Assembly: GCA_900318255.1 (NCBI GenBank)
Contig: ONJX01000043.1
Coordinates: 1 to 52,081, forward strand
Origin: an uncultured Prevotellaceae bacterium
GTDB lineage: Bacteria; Bacteroidota; Bacteroidia; Bacteroidales; Muribaculaceae
Length of the DNA: 52,081 nt
Direction: 5' to 3'
Part shown: positions 1 to 8,460 of the stretch, one piece after another
How the letters are laid out: each line of letters begins with the position of its first letter
Position numbering within the stretch: position 1 is the first letter of the stretch
Made by a program: the position numbers and the translations under genes
The notes under the pieces: model-generated
What the model saw: only the letters and a program-made list of their open reading frames with translations
The model's database searches: none
Told to the model about the DNA's origin: nothing

Positions 1-1007
1 AGCTCATAGGTCTTGAAGAAGTTGCCAGGGAAGTACTGATAGATGATAGCCTTGTTGTCGTTAACAACCTCGGCGTTGAGCCAGTTGCTCTGGAAGCCGT
101 TGGTAACGAAGCCAGGCACCTCGGGAACCACTGCGATAGGCTCCTCGGCGTTCTTCTCGGCGATGGCCCAAGCGTTGCCATAGTTAGGCATAGTGGTGTA
201 GATAACCAGGTCCTTGCCACCGAAGGTCAGTGGGAAGCAGCCGTTGGTAGCGCCCTTGTTGGGAAGGGTGAATGTTGTGCCAACAAAGCCATCCTCGGTC
301 TCGTTCATCACCAGGTCGATGGGCTGAGCGTTGCGGGTCCACAGCATGTAGTGACGGGTGCCGTCGGCAGCGATGTAGGGGTTAACCACGGTAGAGCTTG
401 TTGGGCTCAAATTTGCGCCCTCGATTGGGAACAGAGCGATGTGGTCATGATCAATCTCGCCGCCCAGGAATGGAACCTTGAGGATGCCGGTAGATTTGGC
501 TGTCACGAGCCACATGATGCCGCCCTCTTCCTCGTCCATGACGTTGCCCTCAACAAAGGGGAAGAAGTCGCAGCGTCCGTTCTCGGCCTCAAAGTCGGCG
601 AAGATGTTGCCCACAACATCAATGGGCTCACCATTAATTGGGTAGATTTTCATGATCACAGTGTCGGCCATGAAATTGCCGGGCCAGCTGTTGTCAACGC
701 GTGCGATGACGTTGCCAGCCTCGTCGCGGGTGATTGCGGGCCAACCATTGGTGGCGCCAGTCTCTACAGTGGTCTCAATTGAGCCATCGGCAGGGTTATA
801 GACGTTGATTTGACCAAGCACCTTGTCCATAACCAAAAATGTGCCGTCAAAGCCGAAACCCTGGCGGTTGTTCATGCGGTCGGCAGGCACATTGGGGGTG
901 CTAGTCACCTCGGTGAGTGTGAACTCTTGCGCACTCACTGTCAATGCAGCAAAGAATGCTGCCAGTAGTAGTAATTTCTTCATTGCCAGTAGTAGTAATT
1001 TCTTCAT
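1..1007 (-). CDS. Secreted protein of unknown function, 3' end cut off by the window edge
   Basis: An open frame runs from ATG at 1007 to the window edge (335 full codons, no stop reached). The first 28 or so residues are a strong signal peptide (MKKLLLLA repeated, then AAFFAALTVSAQ), so the protein is exported. The mature part has no motif I recognise; it is rich in Gly, Asp and aromatic residues and reads like a beta-rich surface protein (DGTFLVMDKVLGQINVYN near the start suggests a propeller-like or DUF4623-like fold, a guess). The 5' end carries a perfect 24-bp tandem duplication that gives two possible start codons (1007 and 983), each followed by an identical MKKLLLLA. A good promoter lies at 1099-1130. 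The missing C-terminus would show whether it carries a dockerin or sorting domain like the protein at 20384. Confidence 0.8.
   Translation of the reverse strand, partial: MKKLLLLAMKKLLLLAAFFAALTVSAQEFTLTEVTSTPNVPADRMNNRQGFGFDGTFLVMDKVLGQINVYNPADGSIETTVETGATNGWPAITRDEAGNVIARVDNSWPGNFMADTVIMKIYPINGEPIDVVGNIFADFEAENGRCDFFPFVEGNVMDEEEGGIMWLVTAKSTGILKVPFLGGEIDHDHIALFPIEGANLSPTSSTVVNPYIAADGTRHYMLWTRNAQPIDLVMNETEDGFVGTTFTLPNKGATNGCFPLTFGGKDLVIYTTMPNYGNAWAIAEKNAEEPIAVVPEVPGFVTNGFQSNWLNAEVVNDNKAIIYQYFPGNFFKTYE
960..1007 (-). repeat. Perfect 24-bp tandem duplication covering the start codon
   Basis: Positions 960-983 and 984-1007 are identical. Each copy encodes MKKLLLLA, so the duplication preserves the frame and lengthens the signal peptide by eight residues. 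Either copy can start translation. Slippage here would change signal-peptide length without breaking the gene. Confidence 0.95.
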
Positions 1008-1098
1008 GATGATAAAAAAGTTTTGTTAGTAATATGGTTGAAAAACTCGGAAATAAGTCTATTATATGGTTGATGAGTAATTATCAAAAAACAACCCA

Positions 1099-1130
1099 CA
1101 AAAATAGTTTTTATTTATCAATTTGCCAAA
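1099..1130 (-). promoter_or_regulatory. Bacteroidetes-type promoter of the secreted protein gene
   Basis: Read on the minus strand: TTTG at 1130-1127, a 20-bp gap, then TATTTTTG at 1106-1099, matching the TTTG / TAnnTTTG consensus. It predicts a leader of about 85 nt before the ATG at 1007. Confidence 0.6.
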
Positions 1131-1180
1131 TAATTTGAAGAAAAATAACAAAAAAATTATTTGGGGGAATGGCGTTGGTG

Positions 1181-3643
1181 CTACTTCAGGAAAAGATAGG
1201 TTGTGACACTCTGCTTGCCCAAGTAGAATGCGCGTGCTTTTATTAGCCGGCAGTTGCTATCGATGGCAACAGGCTCGCGCCACAGTGCTGAGGTGGGGGT
1301 GGGCTCACTGCCGTCGAGGGTGTAGCGCACCTCGGCCATCGGATATTGGGCATTGGCAAGCAGCTTGCCGTTTTCAACGATTAGGCCTGGTTGAGCCAGG
1401 TGAAAATTGTAGCCGCGCCGGTGGAGCATGGGTAAATCCCAAAAGCCTATGTTCATATTATAGTCTTCACGGGCCTGAGCCATGGCAACGCTGTCGCCCG
1501 ACCACTCGGGACTGGAGTTCCAGCCTCGCTCGGCCACACCAAATATTTTGGGAATTAGCAATTTCTCCACCTCGCCGAAGTTGCGCAGGGTCTCTCCCCA
1601 CAGCTGTGCCTGCACGCCTATGATGTTGTCGCGGCGGGTGAGTGCGGTCTTGCCCTCGGCACTGGTGCCATATAGATTCCAGGGCTCGGCACTCCAGGAG
1701 TCAAACTCGTTGACCTTGCCTCCCCAGTGCAGCCCTTGCTCATACTGGTGCCAGCTGTAGCCCATGTCCATGTAGAACTTGTCCACGTTAGAGAGAATGG
1801 TGGGGTAGCCAGCATTTGCCACCTTGTAGGGCACCTCGATGCGGCTGCCAATGGTGCTCCAGGCGTTAACGCCAGCAAAGCGGGGTGCCACGCGACGGTT
1901 GAACTCATCGCTGTGACCCATAGCCACTTCTTGCCATCCTTCAATCTTGATGTCGCGCTGCGAGAGCATCTCGCTCACTCGGTCGATGTAGTGTTCCATC
2001 ATGGCGTGAGTGTCTTTCATCTTCATCTTTGTCATGAGCGCTTTGACGGCGGGGCTGTTGTCCCAGCAGTGGGCAGCCACTTCATCGCCGCCCAGGTGCA
2101 CAATGTCGAGCTTCAAGCCAGCGTCGCGATACATCTTTTGCAGCTCACTGACCACCTTGCCCAAGAAGCGATAAGTGCCTTCCTGTGCGGGGTTGAGCAC
2201 GTTGTTGGGGTAGGATTGCACTGACTGGTAGCCGCCCTTGTCGTCGGGGTCCCACAGCATGAATTCCTGTGCTTTCTTGACGTTGGTGGGGGCGAGGGTG
2301 TTGTAGCGGTATTTCATCGCCACGATGGCGGCGCGTGAGTGCCCAGGGGTGTCAATCTCGGGGATGACCTTGATGCCGCAGGCATGGGCATATCGCAGAA
2401 ACTCTATGAACTGCTCGCGAGTGAGGAAGCCGTTGGCACTTTGGCTCAGGTCGTTAGGGTCGCCGTTGCCGTCAAATATTTGTGCCAGGAAGCCGTCTTG
2501 AAGCTCGTTGAGCGTGCATCCTCGGCGCGAAGCCACCGCGGTGAGCTCGGGCAGGCCAGGAATCTCCAGGCGCCAGGCCTCGTCGTCGGCAAAGTGGAAC
2601 TGGATGGTGTTTATTTTGTAGAGCGACAGCAGGTCAACGAGCTTTTTCAAGTCGTCGAGACCATAGAAGTTGCGGGCTATGTCGGCCATGAAGCCACGAT
2701 AGGCAAAGTCGGGCTCGTCAACTATCTTGCATTGCATCAGTGTGTTGCGCTTGGAGTGGCCCAGGGCGGCAACAAGGGTCTTAGCGCCGTTGAGCAACGC
2801 CACATCGCTCACGCCGGTAATCACTATGCATGAGTCGGTAATCTCAAGCTCATAATGCTCAATGTTGGTGCTCAGCGACTTGTCGAGCTTTGCTTCTATC
2901 ACAAAGGGGCAGTCGTCCATCACATGGATGCCATAAAAGGCTAGGTTGTGAGTGAGATATTGTTTCGTGCGTTCAGTGTGCTGGTTGCGGCTCTTGAAAA
3001 AGGAAGGAACCTTGAATGACACGAGATTTGGCAGCCGCACTTTTAGTCTGTCGTCGTTGAGCGTCACCTCTTTGGGCTTGGGAATAATACTGCTTGGTGA
3101 GTATTCAATCCGCCCCGTGTTCACTTCGTCATTTAGGGCATACACGCGGGCGCCATCGGGATAGTTGGTGGTGGCGCTCCACTGACCCATCTCCTTGAGC
3201 TCGCTGCGCTCAATCGTCACAGCGATAGGGTGGTGGGTGTCGCTGTCGAGCACCACATGCCCACCGGCAGGAGCATACCACAGGTTCACAAACTTGCCTT
3301 TCATCATCAGGTCTATGACCAGCGAGTCGCCAGCAGCCACGGTGGCATAGCGCTCATTAGGTTTCACCTGATAATAGGTGGTGGAGATTTCTTTGATATC
3401 GACCGGGCAAGTGGGGGAGAGCTCAAGCTGTCGCGAGAACTGGTTGAAAAAGAACATCCAGTTGCCATCGAGAGGCTTGCCGCTAACGTTGGAGATGACC
3501 AGCCGTGAGCTATAGTAGCCGGGCTTAGCGTCGTTCTTGCCCATATCCCAGCGCACGGCAATGGGTGACTGGGCGAGAATCGCACTTGTGGCTATGGTCA
3601 TGGCTGTCGCTATGAGTAGTGATTTGATGATGTGAGTTTTCAT
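1181..3643 (-). CDS. Beta-N-acetylhexosaminidase, glycoside hydrolase family 20
   Basis: An exported exo-glycosidase expected to remove terminal GlcNAc or GalNAc from glycans. From the ATG at 3643 it has 820 residues with a signal peptide (MKTHIIKSLLIATAM...AILAQ). The order is: an N-terminal carbohydrate-binding CHB_HEX-like domain (about 25-150), a GH20b-type domain (about 185-310), the GH20 barrel starting near FAYRGFMADIARNFY (about 315-720), and a C-terminal chitobiase-type beta-sandwich. The catalytic Asp-Glu pair is in HLGGDE. The frame is open further upstream, but that would overlap the phosphatase gene and bury the signal peptide, so 3643 is the better start. It begins 4 bp after the phosphatase stop, so the two are probably co-transcribed. 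Family assignment is firm; the natural substrate (mucin, host or dietary glycan) is inference. Confidence 0.93.
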   Translation of the reverse strand: MKTHIIKSLLIATAMTIATSAILAQSPIAVRWDMGKNDAKPGYYSSRLVISNVSGKPLDGNWMFFFNQFSRQLELSPTCPVDIKEISTTYYQVKPNERYATVAAGDSLVIDLMMKGKFVNLWYAPAGGHVVLDSDTHHPIAVTIERSELKEMGQWSATTNYPDGARVYALNDEVNTGRIEYSPSSIIPKPKEVTLNDDRLKVRLPNLVSFKVPSFFKSRNQHTERTKQYLTHNLAFYGIHVMDDCPFVIEAKLDKSLSTNIEHYELEITDSCIVITGVSDVALLNGAKTLVAALGHSKRNTLMQCKIVDEPDFAYRGFMADIARNFYGLDDLKKLVDLLSLYKINTIQFHFADDEAWRLEIPGLPELTAVASRRGCTLNELQDGFLAQIFDGNGDPNDLSQSANGFLTREQFIEFLRYAHACGIKVIPEIDTPGHSRAAIVAMKYRYNTLAPTNVKKAQEFMLWDPDDKGGYQSVQSYPNNVLNPAQEGTYRFLGKVVSELQKMYRDAGLKLDIVHLGGDEVAAHCWDNSPAVKALMTKMKMKDTHAMMEHYIDRVSEMLSQRDIKIEGWQEVAMGHSDEFNRRVAPRFAGVNAWSTIGSRIEVPYKVANAGYPTILSNVDKFYMDMGYSWHQYEQGLHWGGKVNEFDSWSAEPWNLYGTSAEGKTALTRRDNIIGVQAQLWGETLRNFGEVEKLLIPKIFGVAERGWNSSPEWSGDSVAMAQAREDYNMNIGFWDLPMLHRRGYNFHLAQPGLIVENGKLLANAQYPMAEVRYTLDGSEPTPTSALWREPVAIDSNCRLIKARAFYLGKQSVTTYLFLK

Positions 3644-3647
3644 TGAT

Positions 3648-4133
3648 TTATAGTTTGTGGTTGATGATGTCGTTAAGCAGGTGGTCGCAGGCGTCCTCAA
3701 GCAGGTCTAAGGCCAGCTCAAAACCCTCGGCACCCTCGTAGTAGGGGTCGGGAACGTAGTCATAGTGGGCGCGAAGCTTCACGATGTAGTTGCCTAGCAT
3801 CACGATTTTTGCCTGCTGCTCAGGAGTGGCGGCCAGATGCATGAGGTTGCGACGATTGCTCTCGTCCATGGCCACAATGATGTCGAAGTAGTCGAAATCG
3901 TCGCTGCCCACAGGGCGCGCGCGGTGAGTGAGGTTGTAGCCGCGGCGGCTCGCGTGGCGGCGCATGCGAGGGTCGGGCAGCTGGCCCTGGTGGCCGCTGT
4001 AGGTTCCTGCCGAGTCAATCTCAAAGCGATGCGCCAGCCCGCGTTCTTCCACTAGCCGCTTCATCACCCCTTCGCCAGCCGGCGACCGGCAGATGTTGCC
4101 CAGGCACACAAAGAGTATCTTGATTTTTTCCAT
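3648..4133 (-). CDS. Low-molecular-weight protein tyrosine phosphatase
   Basis: A 161-residue cytosolic phosphatase. The P-loop CX5R signature is at the N-terminus (VCLGNICRSPAGEG, about residues 10-23), and the general-acid loop appears as VPDPYYEG (about 124-131). Length and motif order are those of the whole family. In Bacteroidales such enzymes act on protein phosphotyrosine, often linked to polysaccharide export, but no such genes are visible here; instead the gene heads a two-gene unit with the GH20 enzyme. The promoter-like TATTTTTG ends only 4 bp before the ATG, suggesting a leaderless or near-leaderless mRNA. Confidence 0.93.
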   Translation of the reverse strand: MEKIKILFVCLGNICRSPAGEGVMKRLVEERGLAHRFEIDSAGTYSGHQGQLPDPRMRRHASRRGYNLTHRARPVGSDDFDYFDIIVAMDESNRRNLMHLAATPEQQAKIVMLGNYIVKLRAHYDYVPDPYYEGAEGFELALDLLEDACDHLLNDIINHKL

Positions 4134-4137
4134 GTCG

Positions 4138-4169
4138 CAAAAATACTATTTTTTTCACAAATAGCCAAA
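4138..4169 (-). promoter_or_regulatory. Promoter abutting the phosphatase start codon
   Basis: Minus strand: TTTG at 4169-4166, 20-bp gap, TATTTTTG at 4145-4138; the ATG begins at 4133. With usual spacing, transcription would start at or next to the A of the ATG. The TTTG lies just outside the palindrome array that starts at 4173. Confidence 0.5.
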
Positions 4170-4172
4170 AAA

Positions 4173-4380
4173 TGAAACGTCGGGGTCAGACCCCTTTGTT
4201 TCAAAAAGGGTGAAAAATGAAACATCGGGGTCTGACCCCCTTGTTTCAAAAAGGGTGAAAATGAAACGTCGGGGTCAGACCCCCTTGTTTCAAAAAGGGT
4301 GAAAATGAAACGTCGGGGTCAGACCCCCTTGTTTCAAAAAGGGTGAAGATGAAACATCGGGGTCAGACCCCCTTGTTTCA
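4173..4380. repeat. REP-like palindrome array, five copies, 3' side of the RAYT
   Basis: Five copies of a 31-bp palindrome at 4173-4203, 4218-4248, 4262-4292, 4306-4336 and 4350-4380, period 44-45 bp. Each has arms TGAAAC...GTTTCA outside and GGGGTC-a-GACCCC inside. Copies are separated by a near-constant 13-14 bp AAAAGGGTGAA-type spacer, which gives the array a direction. The last copy ends 10 bp from the transposase stop codon. Copy 2 has CTG instead of CAG at the centre. Confidence 0.95.
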
Positions 4381-4390
4381 TTTTTGGCGG

Positions 4391-5218
4391 TTAAGTGTAT
4401 GATTTGAGTTTGATTCTGTTTCTGTAAATAGTGGTTCTACTTATTCCTATGTGTTGATTAACAAAGAAATATGATACCCCTCTTTCAAGCGCTTTGTTCG
4501 CGAGTTCCAATCGGTCAACTTTGTTCATCTCTTTTATGCTAGAGAAATTCACTCCATTAGGCAAAAGTTCTGTAACAATGGCGATAGACTCTTCGGCAGA
4601 AAGAGGTTTGCTAAACTTTTCGATAGGAGGTGTAAATTGTTCAAATTGCTCTGGACTTGAATTATTGCTAATCACAACCTCTCTTACCTGGTCTTCGCTC
4701 ATTCCAGAAAACGGTATTTTATGCTCACAGATGGCTGAGTCTTGATTTATGGTCGGGGTTGCATATTCTTGCCAACTGCTCCATTTGTATTGTTCGGGTT
4801 TCTTGCAGAGACCAGCCTTTACGGGATTCATGTGTATATAATTAAGGAGTTTACAGAAGTACTCAAAATCACCCACTGGCTCGCTTCGAAAACGTCCTTC
4901 AAACAATGTGCCTGATCGGTCACGGCGTTTGTTGTAGTAGCTGACGTAGGATATTCCGATTCGTCTAACTATCTCGCCTATTGGCAGGTCTCTTTCTGCA
5001 ATGAGCAAATGGATGTGGTTGGTCATAAGGCAGTAGGCATAAATGTGGCAAATAGATGGTTTAATGCCAGATGGCTTTACGGTTGGTTGGGAAAGAGAAC
5101 GTAAAATCTTTTTCATCTTCATGAAATCCATGTCGTCGAAGAATAAATCAGATCGATTAATGCCTCGAAGCATCACATGATAGATTCCTGTTGGGCTTGG
5201 GATTCTCGGTTGTCGCAT
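4391..5218 (-). CDS. REP-associated tyrosine transposase (RAYT, Y1 / TnpA_REP family)
   Basis: A 275-residue HUH single-strand endonuclease. Residues about 10-150 form the Y1_Tnp domain: PTGIYHVMLRGINR at the start, the metal-binding HUH motif in MTNHIHLLI, the catalytic-tyrosine helix in SYVSYYNKRRDRSG, then the family-typical GTLFEGRF and YIHMNPVKAGL. The last 60 or so residues look like a helix-turn-helix (GISRTTIYRNRIKL). RAYTs nick and join REP hairpins in single-stranded DNA; here both sides of the gene carry arrays of one palindrome, so gene plus arrays form a REPtron. The gene is intact, with full motifs and its own promoter at 5268-5298. Base composition is clearly AT-richer than the neighbouring GH20 and panC genes, which fits acquisition from elsewhere. 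Confidence 0.92.
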   Translation of the reverse strand: MRQPRIPSPTGIYHVMLRGINRSDLFFDDMDFMKMKKILRSLSQPTVKPSGIKPSICHIYAYCLMTNHIHLLIAERDLPIGEIVRRIGISYVSYYNKRRDRSGTLFEGRFRSEPVGDFEYFCKLLNYIHMNPVKAGLCKKPEQYKWSSWQEYATPTINQDSAICEHKIPFSGMSEDQVREVVISNNSSPEQFEQFTPPIEKFSKPLSAEESIAIVTELLPNGVNFSSIKEMNKVDRLELANKALERGVSYFFVNQHIGISRTTIYRNRIKLKSYT

Positions 5219-5267
5219 AGTTGTGATTATTTTTTTAAGTATTGTGATTTTTATAATTCAAAGTGTG

Positions 5268-5298
5268 CAAATATAGCAAAATTACTTGATTTGTCAAA
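5268..5298 (-). promoter_or_regulatory. Promoter of the RAYT gene
   Basis: Minus strand: TTTG at 5298-5295, 19-bp gap, TATATTTG at 5275-5268, about 50 bp before the ATG at 5218. It lies between the upstream palindrome array and the gene, so the transposase does not depend on outside transcription. Confidence 0.6.
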
Positions 5299-5326
5299 GC
5301 AAACTGTCTCAACAATTGCAAAAAAA

Positions 5327-5578
5327 TGAAACATCGGGGTCAGACCCCATTGTTTCAAAAAGGGTGAAAATGAAACATCGGGGTCAGACCCCATTGTTTC
5401 AAAAAGGGTGAAAATGAAACATCGGGGTCAGACCCCTTTGTTTCAAATAAGGCGAAAAATGAAACATCGGGGTCAGACCCCTTTGTTTCAAAAAGGGTGA
5501 AAATGAAACATCGGGGTCAGACCCCCTTGTTTCAAAAAGGGTGAAAATGAAACATCGGGGTCAGACCCCCTTGTTTCA
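5327..5578. repeat. REP-like palindrome array, six copies, 5' side of the RAYT
   Basis: Six copies of the same 31-bp palindrome at 5327-5357, 5371-5401, 5415-5445, 5460-5490, 5504-5534 and 5548-5578, with the same 13-14 bp spacer and the same direction as the array at 4173-4380. The copy 8/9 spacer is diverged (AATAAGGCGAAAAA). The array ends about 60 bp before the panC promoter. Confidence 0.95.
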
Positions 5579-5637
5579 AAAAAGGTGAAATTTATTAATT
5601 ATGCAATAATGATGTGTGTGGTATAAATAATTTTGTC

Positions 5638-5645
5638 TATCTTTG
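5638..5645 (+). promoter_or_regulatory. -7 box of the panC promoter
   Basis: TATCTTTG followed by CACC, about 32 bp before the panC ATG. No clear TTTG is present at the -33 position. Confidence 0.55.
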
Positions 5646-5676
5646 CACCCGATTTCGAAATCATTTTAGTAATACA

Positions 5677-6534
5677 ATGAAAATAATTAGTAAAGTCGAT
5701 GAGCTGAGAAAGCAGGTCGAGATGTTTCATAACGAGGGCAAGACGATAGGTCTGGTGCCCACGATGGGTGCGTTGCACGAGGGCCATCAGTCGCTGGTGG
5801 AGCGTGCTCGCCGTGAGAATGATGTAGTGGTGGTGAGCGTGTTTCTCAACCCCACTCAATTTAATAATAAGGAGGATTTGCGCACTTATCCCCGCACCGC
5901 CGAGGCCGATGCTGCGTTGCTCGAGCGCTGCGGTGTTGACATAGCCTTCATGCCTACGGTAGAGGAAATCTATCCCGAGCCCGACACCCGTGTCTTCAAG
6001 CTTGGCCCTGTGGCCGAGGTGATGGAGGGAGCCATGCGTCCTGGGCACTTCAATGGCGTGTGCCAGATTGTGAGCAAGCTCTTCATGATGGTCGAGCCCA
6101 CTCGTGCCTACTTTGGCGAGAAAGACTTCCAGCAGATTGCGGTGATAAGGGCTATGGTCAAGCAGCTGGGATTTGACTTAGAGATAGTCACCTGCCCTTG
6201 CGTGCGTGAGCCCGACGGGCTTGCCAAGAGCAGTCGCAACGTGCGCCTCACGCCGCTGGTGCGCAAGATTGCGCCTAACATCTACCGCGTGCTGTGCGAG
6301 AGCCAGGCCTTTGCCCAAGACCACAGTGTGGAGCAGACTCACGACTGGGTGGTGGCCACGCTCAATGCCTATCCTGAGATGGAGGTGGAGTATTTCTCGA
6401 TATGCGACGGCATCACATTGCAGCCGGTGGGCAAGTGGGACGATAGCGACTACATAGTGGGCTGCATCACCGTTTATTGCGGTGACGTGCGCGAAATCGA
6501 CAATATCACCTACAAGAAACCTCAAAATGTGTGA
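5677..6534 (+). CDS. panC: Pantothenate synthetase
   Basis: Joins pantoate and beta-alanine with ATP to make pantothenate, the precursor of coenzyme A. The 285-residue protein has the nucleotide-binding [13 protein letters not shown] motif (HxGH type) near residue 30, [11 protein letters not shown] near 60, the GEKDFQQ segment and the KSSRN loop near 185. The frame is open 63 bp further upstream, but that start would fall before the -7 box at 5638, so the ATG at 5677 ([10 protein letters not shown]) is chosen. The next gene is panD, which makes the beta-alanine this enzyme uses; the 63-bp gap contains a sigma54-type promoter. Confidence 0.96.
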   Translation: MKIISKVDELRKQVEMFHNEGKTIGLVPTMGALHEGHQSLVERARRENDVVVVSVFLNPTQFNNKEDLRTYPRTAEADAALLERCGVDIAFMPTVEEIYPEPDTRVFKLGPVAEVMEGAMRPGHFNGVCQIVSKLFMMVEPTRAYFGEKDFQQIAVIRAMVKQLGFDLEIVTCPCVREPDGLAKSSRNVRLTPLVRKIAPNIYRVLCESQAFAQDHSVEQTHDWVVATLNAYPEMEVEYFSICDGITLQPVGKWDDSDYIVGCITVYCGDVREIDNITYKKPQNV

Positions 6535-6536
6535 TG

Positions 6537-6552
6537 TGGCACGATTTTTGCT
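6537..6552 (+). promoter_or_regulatory. Sigma54-type (-24/-12) promoter before panD
   Basis: TGGCACGATTTTTGCT: GG at 6538-6539 and GC at 6550-6551 are separated by exactly 10 bp, as sigma54 (RpoN) requires, and TGGCACG matches the -24 consensus. It starts 3 bp after the panC stop and predicts a start near 6563, 35 bp before panD. The near-identical element before secA (42597-42612) supports the call. Confidence 0.6.
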
Positions 6553-6597
6553 ATAGCAAATGTGAAACACATTATTAATTCTTAAATATTTTGCGCT

Positions 6598-6948
6598 ATG
6601 TTCATTCAAGTTGTGAAATCTAAGATTCATCGTGTCACCGTCACTGGTGCCAACCTCGACTACATTGGCAGCATCACCATCGACCAGGACTTGCTCGATG
6701 CCGCAGGAATTGTTGAGGGGGAGAGGGTGTTCATTGTTGACAACAACAACGGCGAGCGCCTCGACACCTATGTCATTCCTGGCGAGCGCGGCAAGGGCGA
6801 GGTGTGCCTCAACGGGGCTGCAGCCCGCAAGGTGCAGCCAGGCGATGTGGTGATAATAATGTCTTACGCCCTGATGACCCCCGAGGAGGCCAAGGGTTTC
6901 AAGCCACAGGTGGTATTCCCCGATACCGCTACTAACAAACTGATATAA
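6598..6948 (+). CDS. panD: Aspartate 1-decarboxylase proenzyme
   Basis: Makes beta-alanine from aspartate. The 116-residue proenzyme has the self-cleavage site Gly24-Ser25 (YIGSITID), where Ser25 becomes the catalytic pyruvoyl group. Later family features include the [12 protein letters not shown] and [13 protein letters not shown] segments. Length is usual for the family. With panC it completes the beta-alanine branch of pantothenate synthesis. It could be read from the panC promoter or from the sigma54-type element in between. Confidence 0.97.
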   Translation: MFIQVVKSKIHRVTVTGANLDYIGSITIDQDLLDAAGIVEGERVFIVDNNNGERLDTYVIPGERGKGEVCLNGAAARKVQPGDVVIIMSYALMTPEEAKGFKPQVVFPDTATNKLI

Positions 6949-7021
6949 ATAGTTAATAGTTTTTCTAGAATATATAATCGCCTCACAGGCAAGGATAAAA
7001 CTTCATACAACAAACATAACT

Positions 7022-7039
7022 GACAAGGCACGCCTTGTC
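7022..7039. repeat. Dispersed palindrome GACAAGGCACGCCTTGTC
   Basis: A perfect inverted repeat with a 2-bp centre, in the 123-bp gap between panD and ffh. The same core recurs twice in a tandem repeat at 22919-22938 and 22978-22997. Followed by TCTCTACTTAACAC; no T-run, so not an obvious terminator. Confidence 0.85.
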
Positions 7040-7071
7040 TCTACTTAACACTTCACACTTATAAATATAGT

Positions 7072-8388
7072 ATGTTTGAAAATCTAAGCGAAAGGCTAGA
7101 ACGCGCGTTCAAGGTGCTCAAAGGCGAGGGCCAAATCACTGAGATTAATGTAGCGGAGACTCTAAAAGAGGTGCGTCGCACCCTTATCGAAGCCGACGTG
7201 AACTATAAAGTGGCTAAAACCTTCACCGACACCGTGAAGCAGAAGGCTATAGGTCAAAATGTCATCAATTCCCTTAAGCCTAAGGAATTGATGATTAAGA
7301 TTGTTCACGACGAGCTCACCGAGCTTATGGGCGGCGAGCAGGCTCCGTTTAACGTGGAGGGGCATCCCGCCATTATCCTCATGTCGGGACTGCAAGGCTC
7401 AGGTAAGACCACCTTCTCGGGCAAGCTTGCCAACCGCTTGATCAAGCGCCATCCGCTGCTGGTGGCTTGCGACGTGTATCGCCCTGCCGCCATCGAGCAG
7501 CTCAAGGTGCTGGGCGAGCAGATTGGCGTGCCGGTATATAGCGAACCAGGCAACCAAAATCCCGTGGAGATTGCTCAGCATGCCATTGCCGATGCCAAGG
7601 CTAAGGGCTATGGCGTGGTAATCGTCGATACTGCCGGTCGCCTCGCCGTGGATGAGCAGATGATGCAGGAAATCAAGGCGATAAAAGATGCCATCCAGCC
7701 TAACGAGACCCTCTTCGTCGTTGACTCGATGACTGGTCAGGATGCCGTCAACACCGCCAAGGCCTTCAACGACCGTCTCGACTATGATGGCGTGGTGCTC
7801 ACCAAGCTCGATGGTGACACCCGCGGTGGTGCCGCACTCTCCATCCGCACCGTGGTCGATAAGCCCATCAAGTGGGTGGGTACCGGCGAGAAGATGGAAG
7901 CCATCGACCCGTTCCGCCCCTCTGGTATGGCCGACCGCATCCTCAACATGGGCGACATCGTGTCGCTCGTTGACCGCATGCAGCAGCAGTATGACGAGGA
8001 GCAGGCTCGCGAGTTGCAGAAGAAGATTGCCAAGAACAAGTTCGACTTCAACGACTTCCTCTCGCAGATTTCCAAAATCAAGAAGATGGGACACCTCAAA
8101 GATCTCGCCTCGATGATTCCTGGCGTGGGCAAGGCCATCAAGGACGTGGATATCAGCGACGACGCCTTCAAGGGCATCGAGGCCATCATCTACTCGATGA
8201 CACCCTACGAGCGCGAGCACCCCGAAGCGATTAACGGCTCGCGCCGCCAGCGCATAGCACGCGGCAGTGGCACCAACATCCAGGAGGTGAACCGGCTGCT
8301 CACGCAGTTTGACCAGACCCGCAAGGCCATGCACAAGATGAGCAACATGAGCCCCAAGCAGCTCATGCGTGCCGGCCGCAGGCGTTAA
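7072..8388 (+). CDS. ffh: Signal recognition particle protein Ffh
   Basis: The SRP GTPase that, with 4.5S RNA, delivers nascent membrane proteins to FtsY. 438 residues: N domain (1-90), G domain with G1 GLQGSGKTT (about 104-112), DVYRPAAIEQL, G3 DTAGRL and G4 TKLDGDTRGGAALS, then the Met-rich M domain with the RNA-binding helix-loop-helix region ending in SRRQRIARGSGT. Full length and no anomalies. It stands alone on its strand after panD with a 123-bp gap. The 4.5S RNA gene is not visible nearby. Confidence 0.98.
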   Translation: MFENLSERLERAFKVLKGEGQITEINVAETLKEVRRTLIEADVNYKVAKTFTDTVKQKAIGQNVINSLKPKELMIKIVHDELTELMGGEQAPFNVEGHPAIILMSGLQGSGKTTFSGKLANRLIKRHPLLVACDVYRPAAIEQLKVLGEQIGVPVYSEPGNQNPVEIAQHAIADAKAKGYGVVIVDTAGRLAVDEQMMQEIKAIKDAIQPNETLFVVDSMTGQDAVNTAKAFNDRLDYDGVVLTKLDGDTRGGAALSIRTVVDKPIKWVGTGEKMEAIDPFRPSGMADRILNMGDIVSLVDRMQQQYDEEQARELQKKIAKNKFDFNDFLSQISKIKKMGHLKDLASMIPGVGKAIKDVDISDDAFKGIEAIIYSMTPYEREHPEAINGSRRQRIARGSGTNIQEVNRLLTQFDQTRKAMHKMSNMSPKQLMRAGRRR

Positions 8389-8460
8389 GCCTGAATGTGG
8401 TGTTGTAATAAATTGCACTTTCTCACGTTAATTAAGAGAAACAATATTTTTTAAGATATT

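Noticed and set aside
4173..5578. CRISPR arrays at the regularly spaced repeats
   Set aside because: The 31-bp units are palindromes separated by 13-14 bp of near-identical sequence, not by unique spacers, and no cas genes are present.
7399..8418. Antisense frame of about 340 codons opposite ffh
   Set aside because: Shadow of ffh; no promoter and no protein-like motifs.
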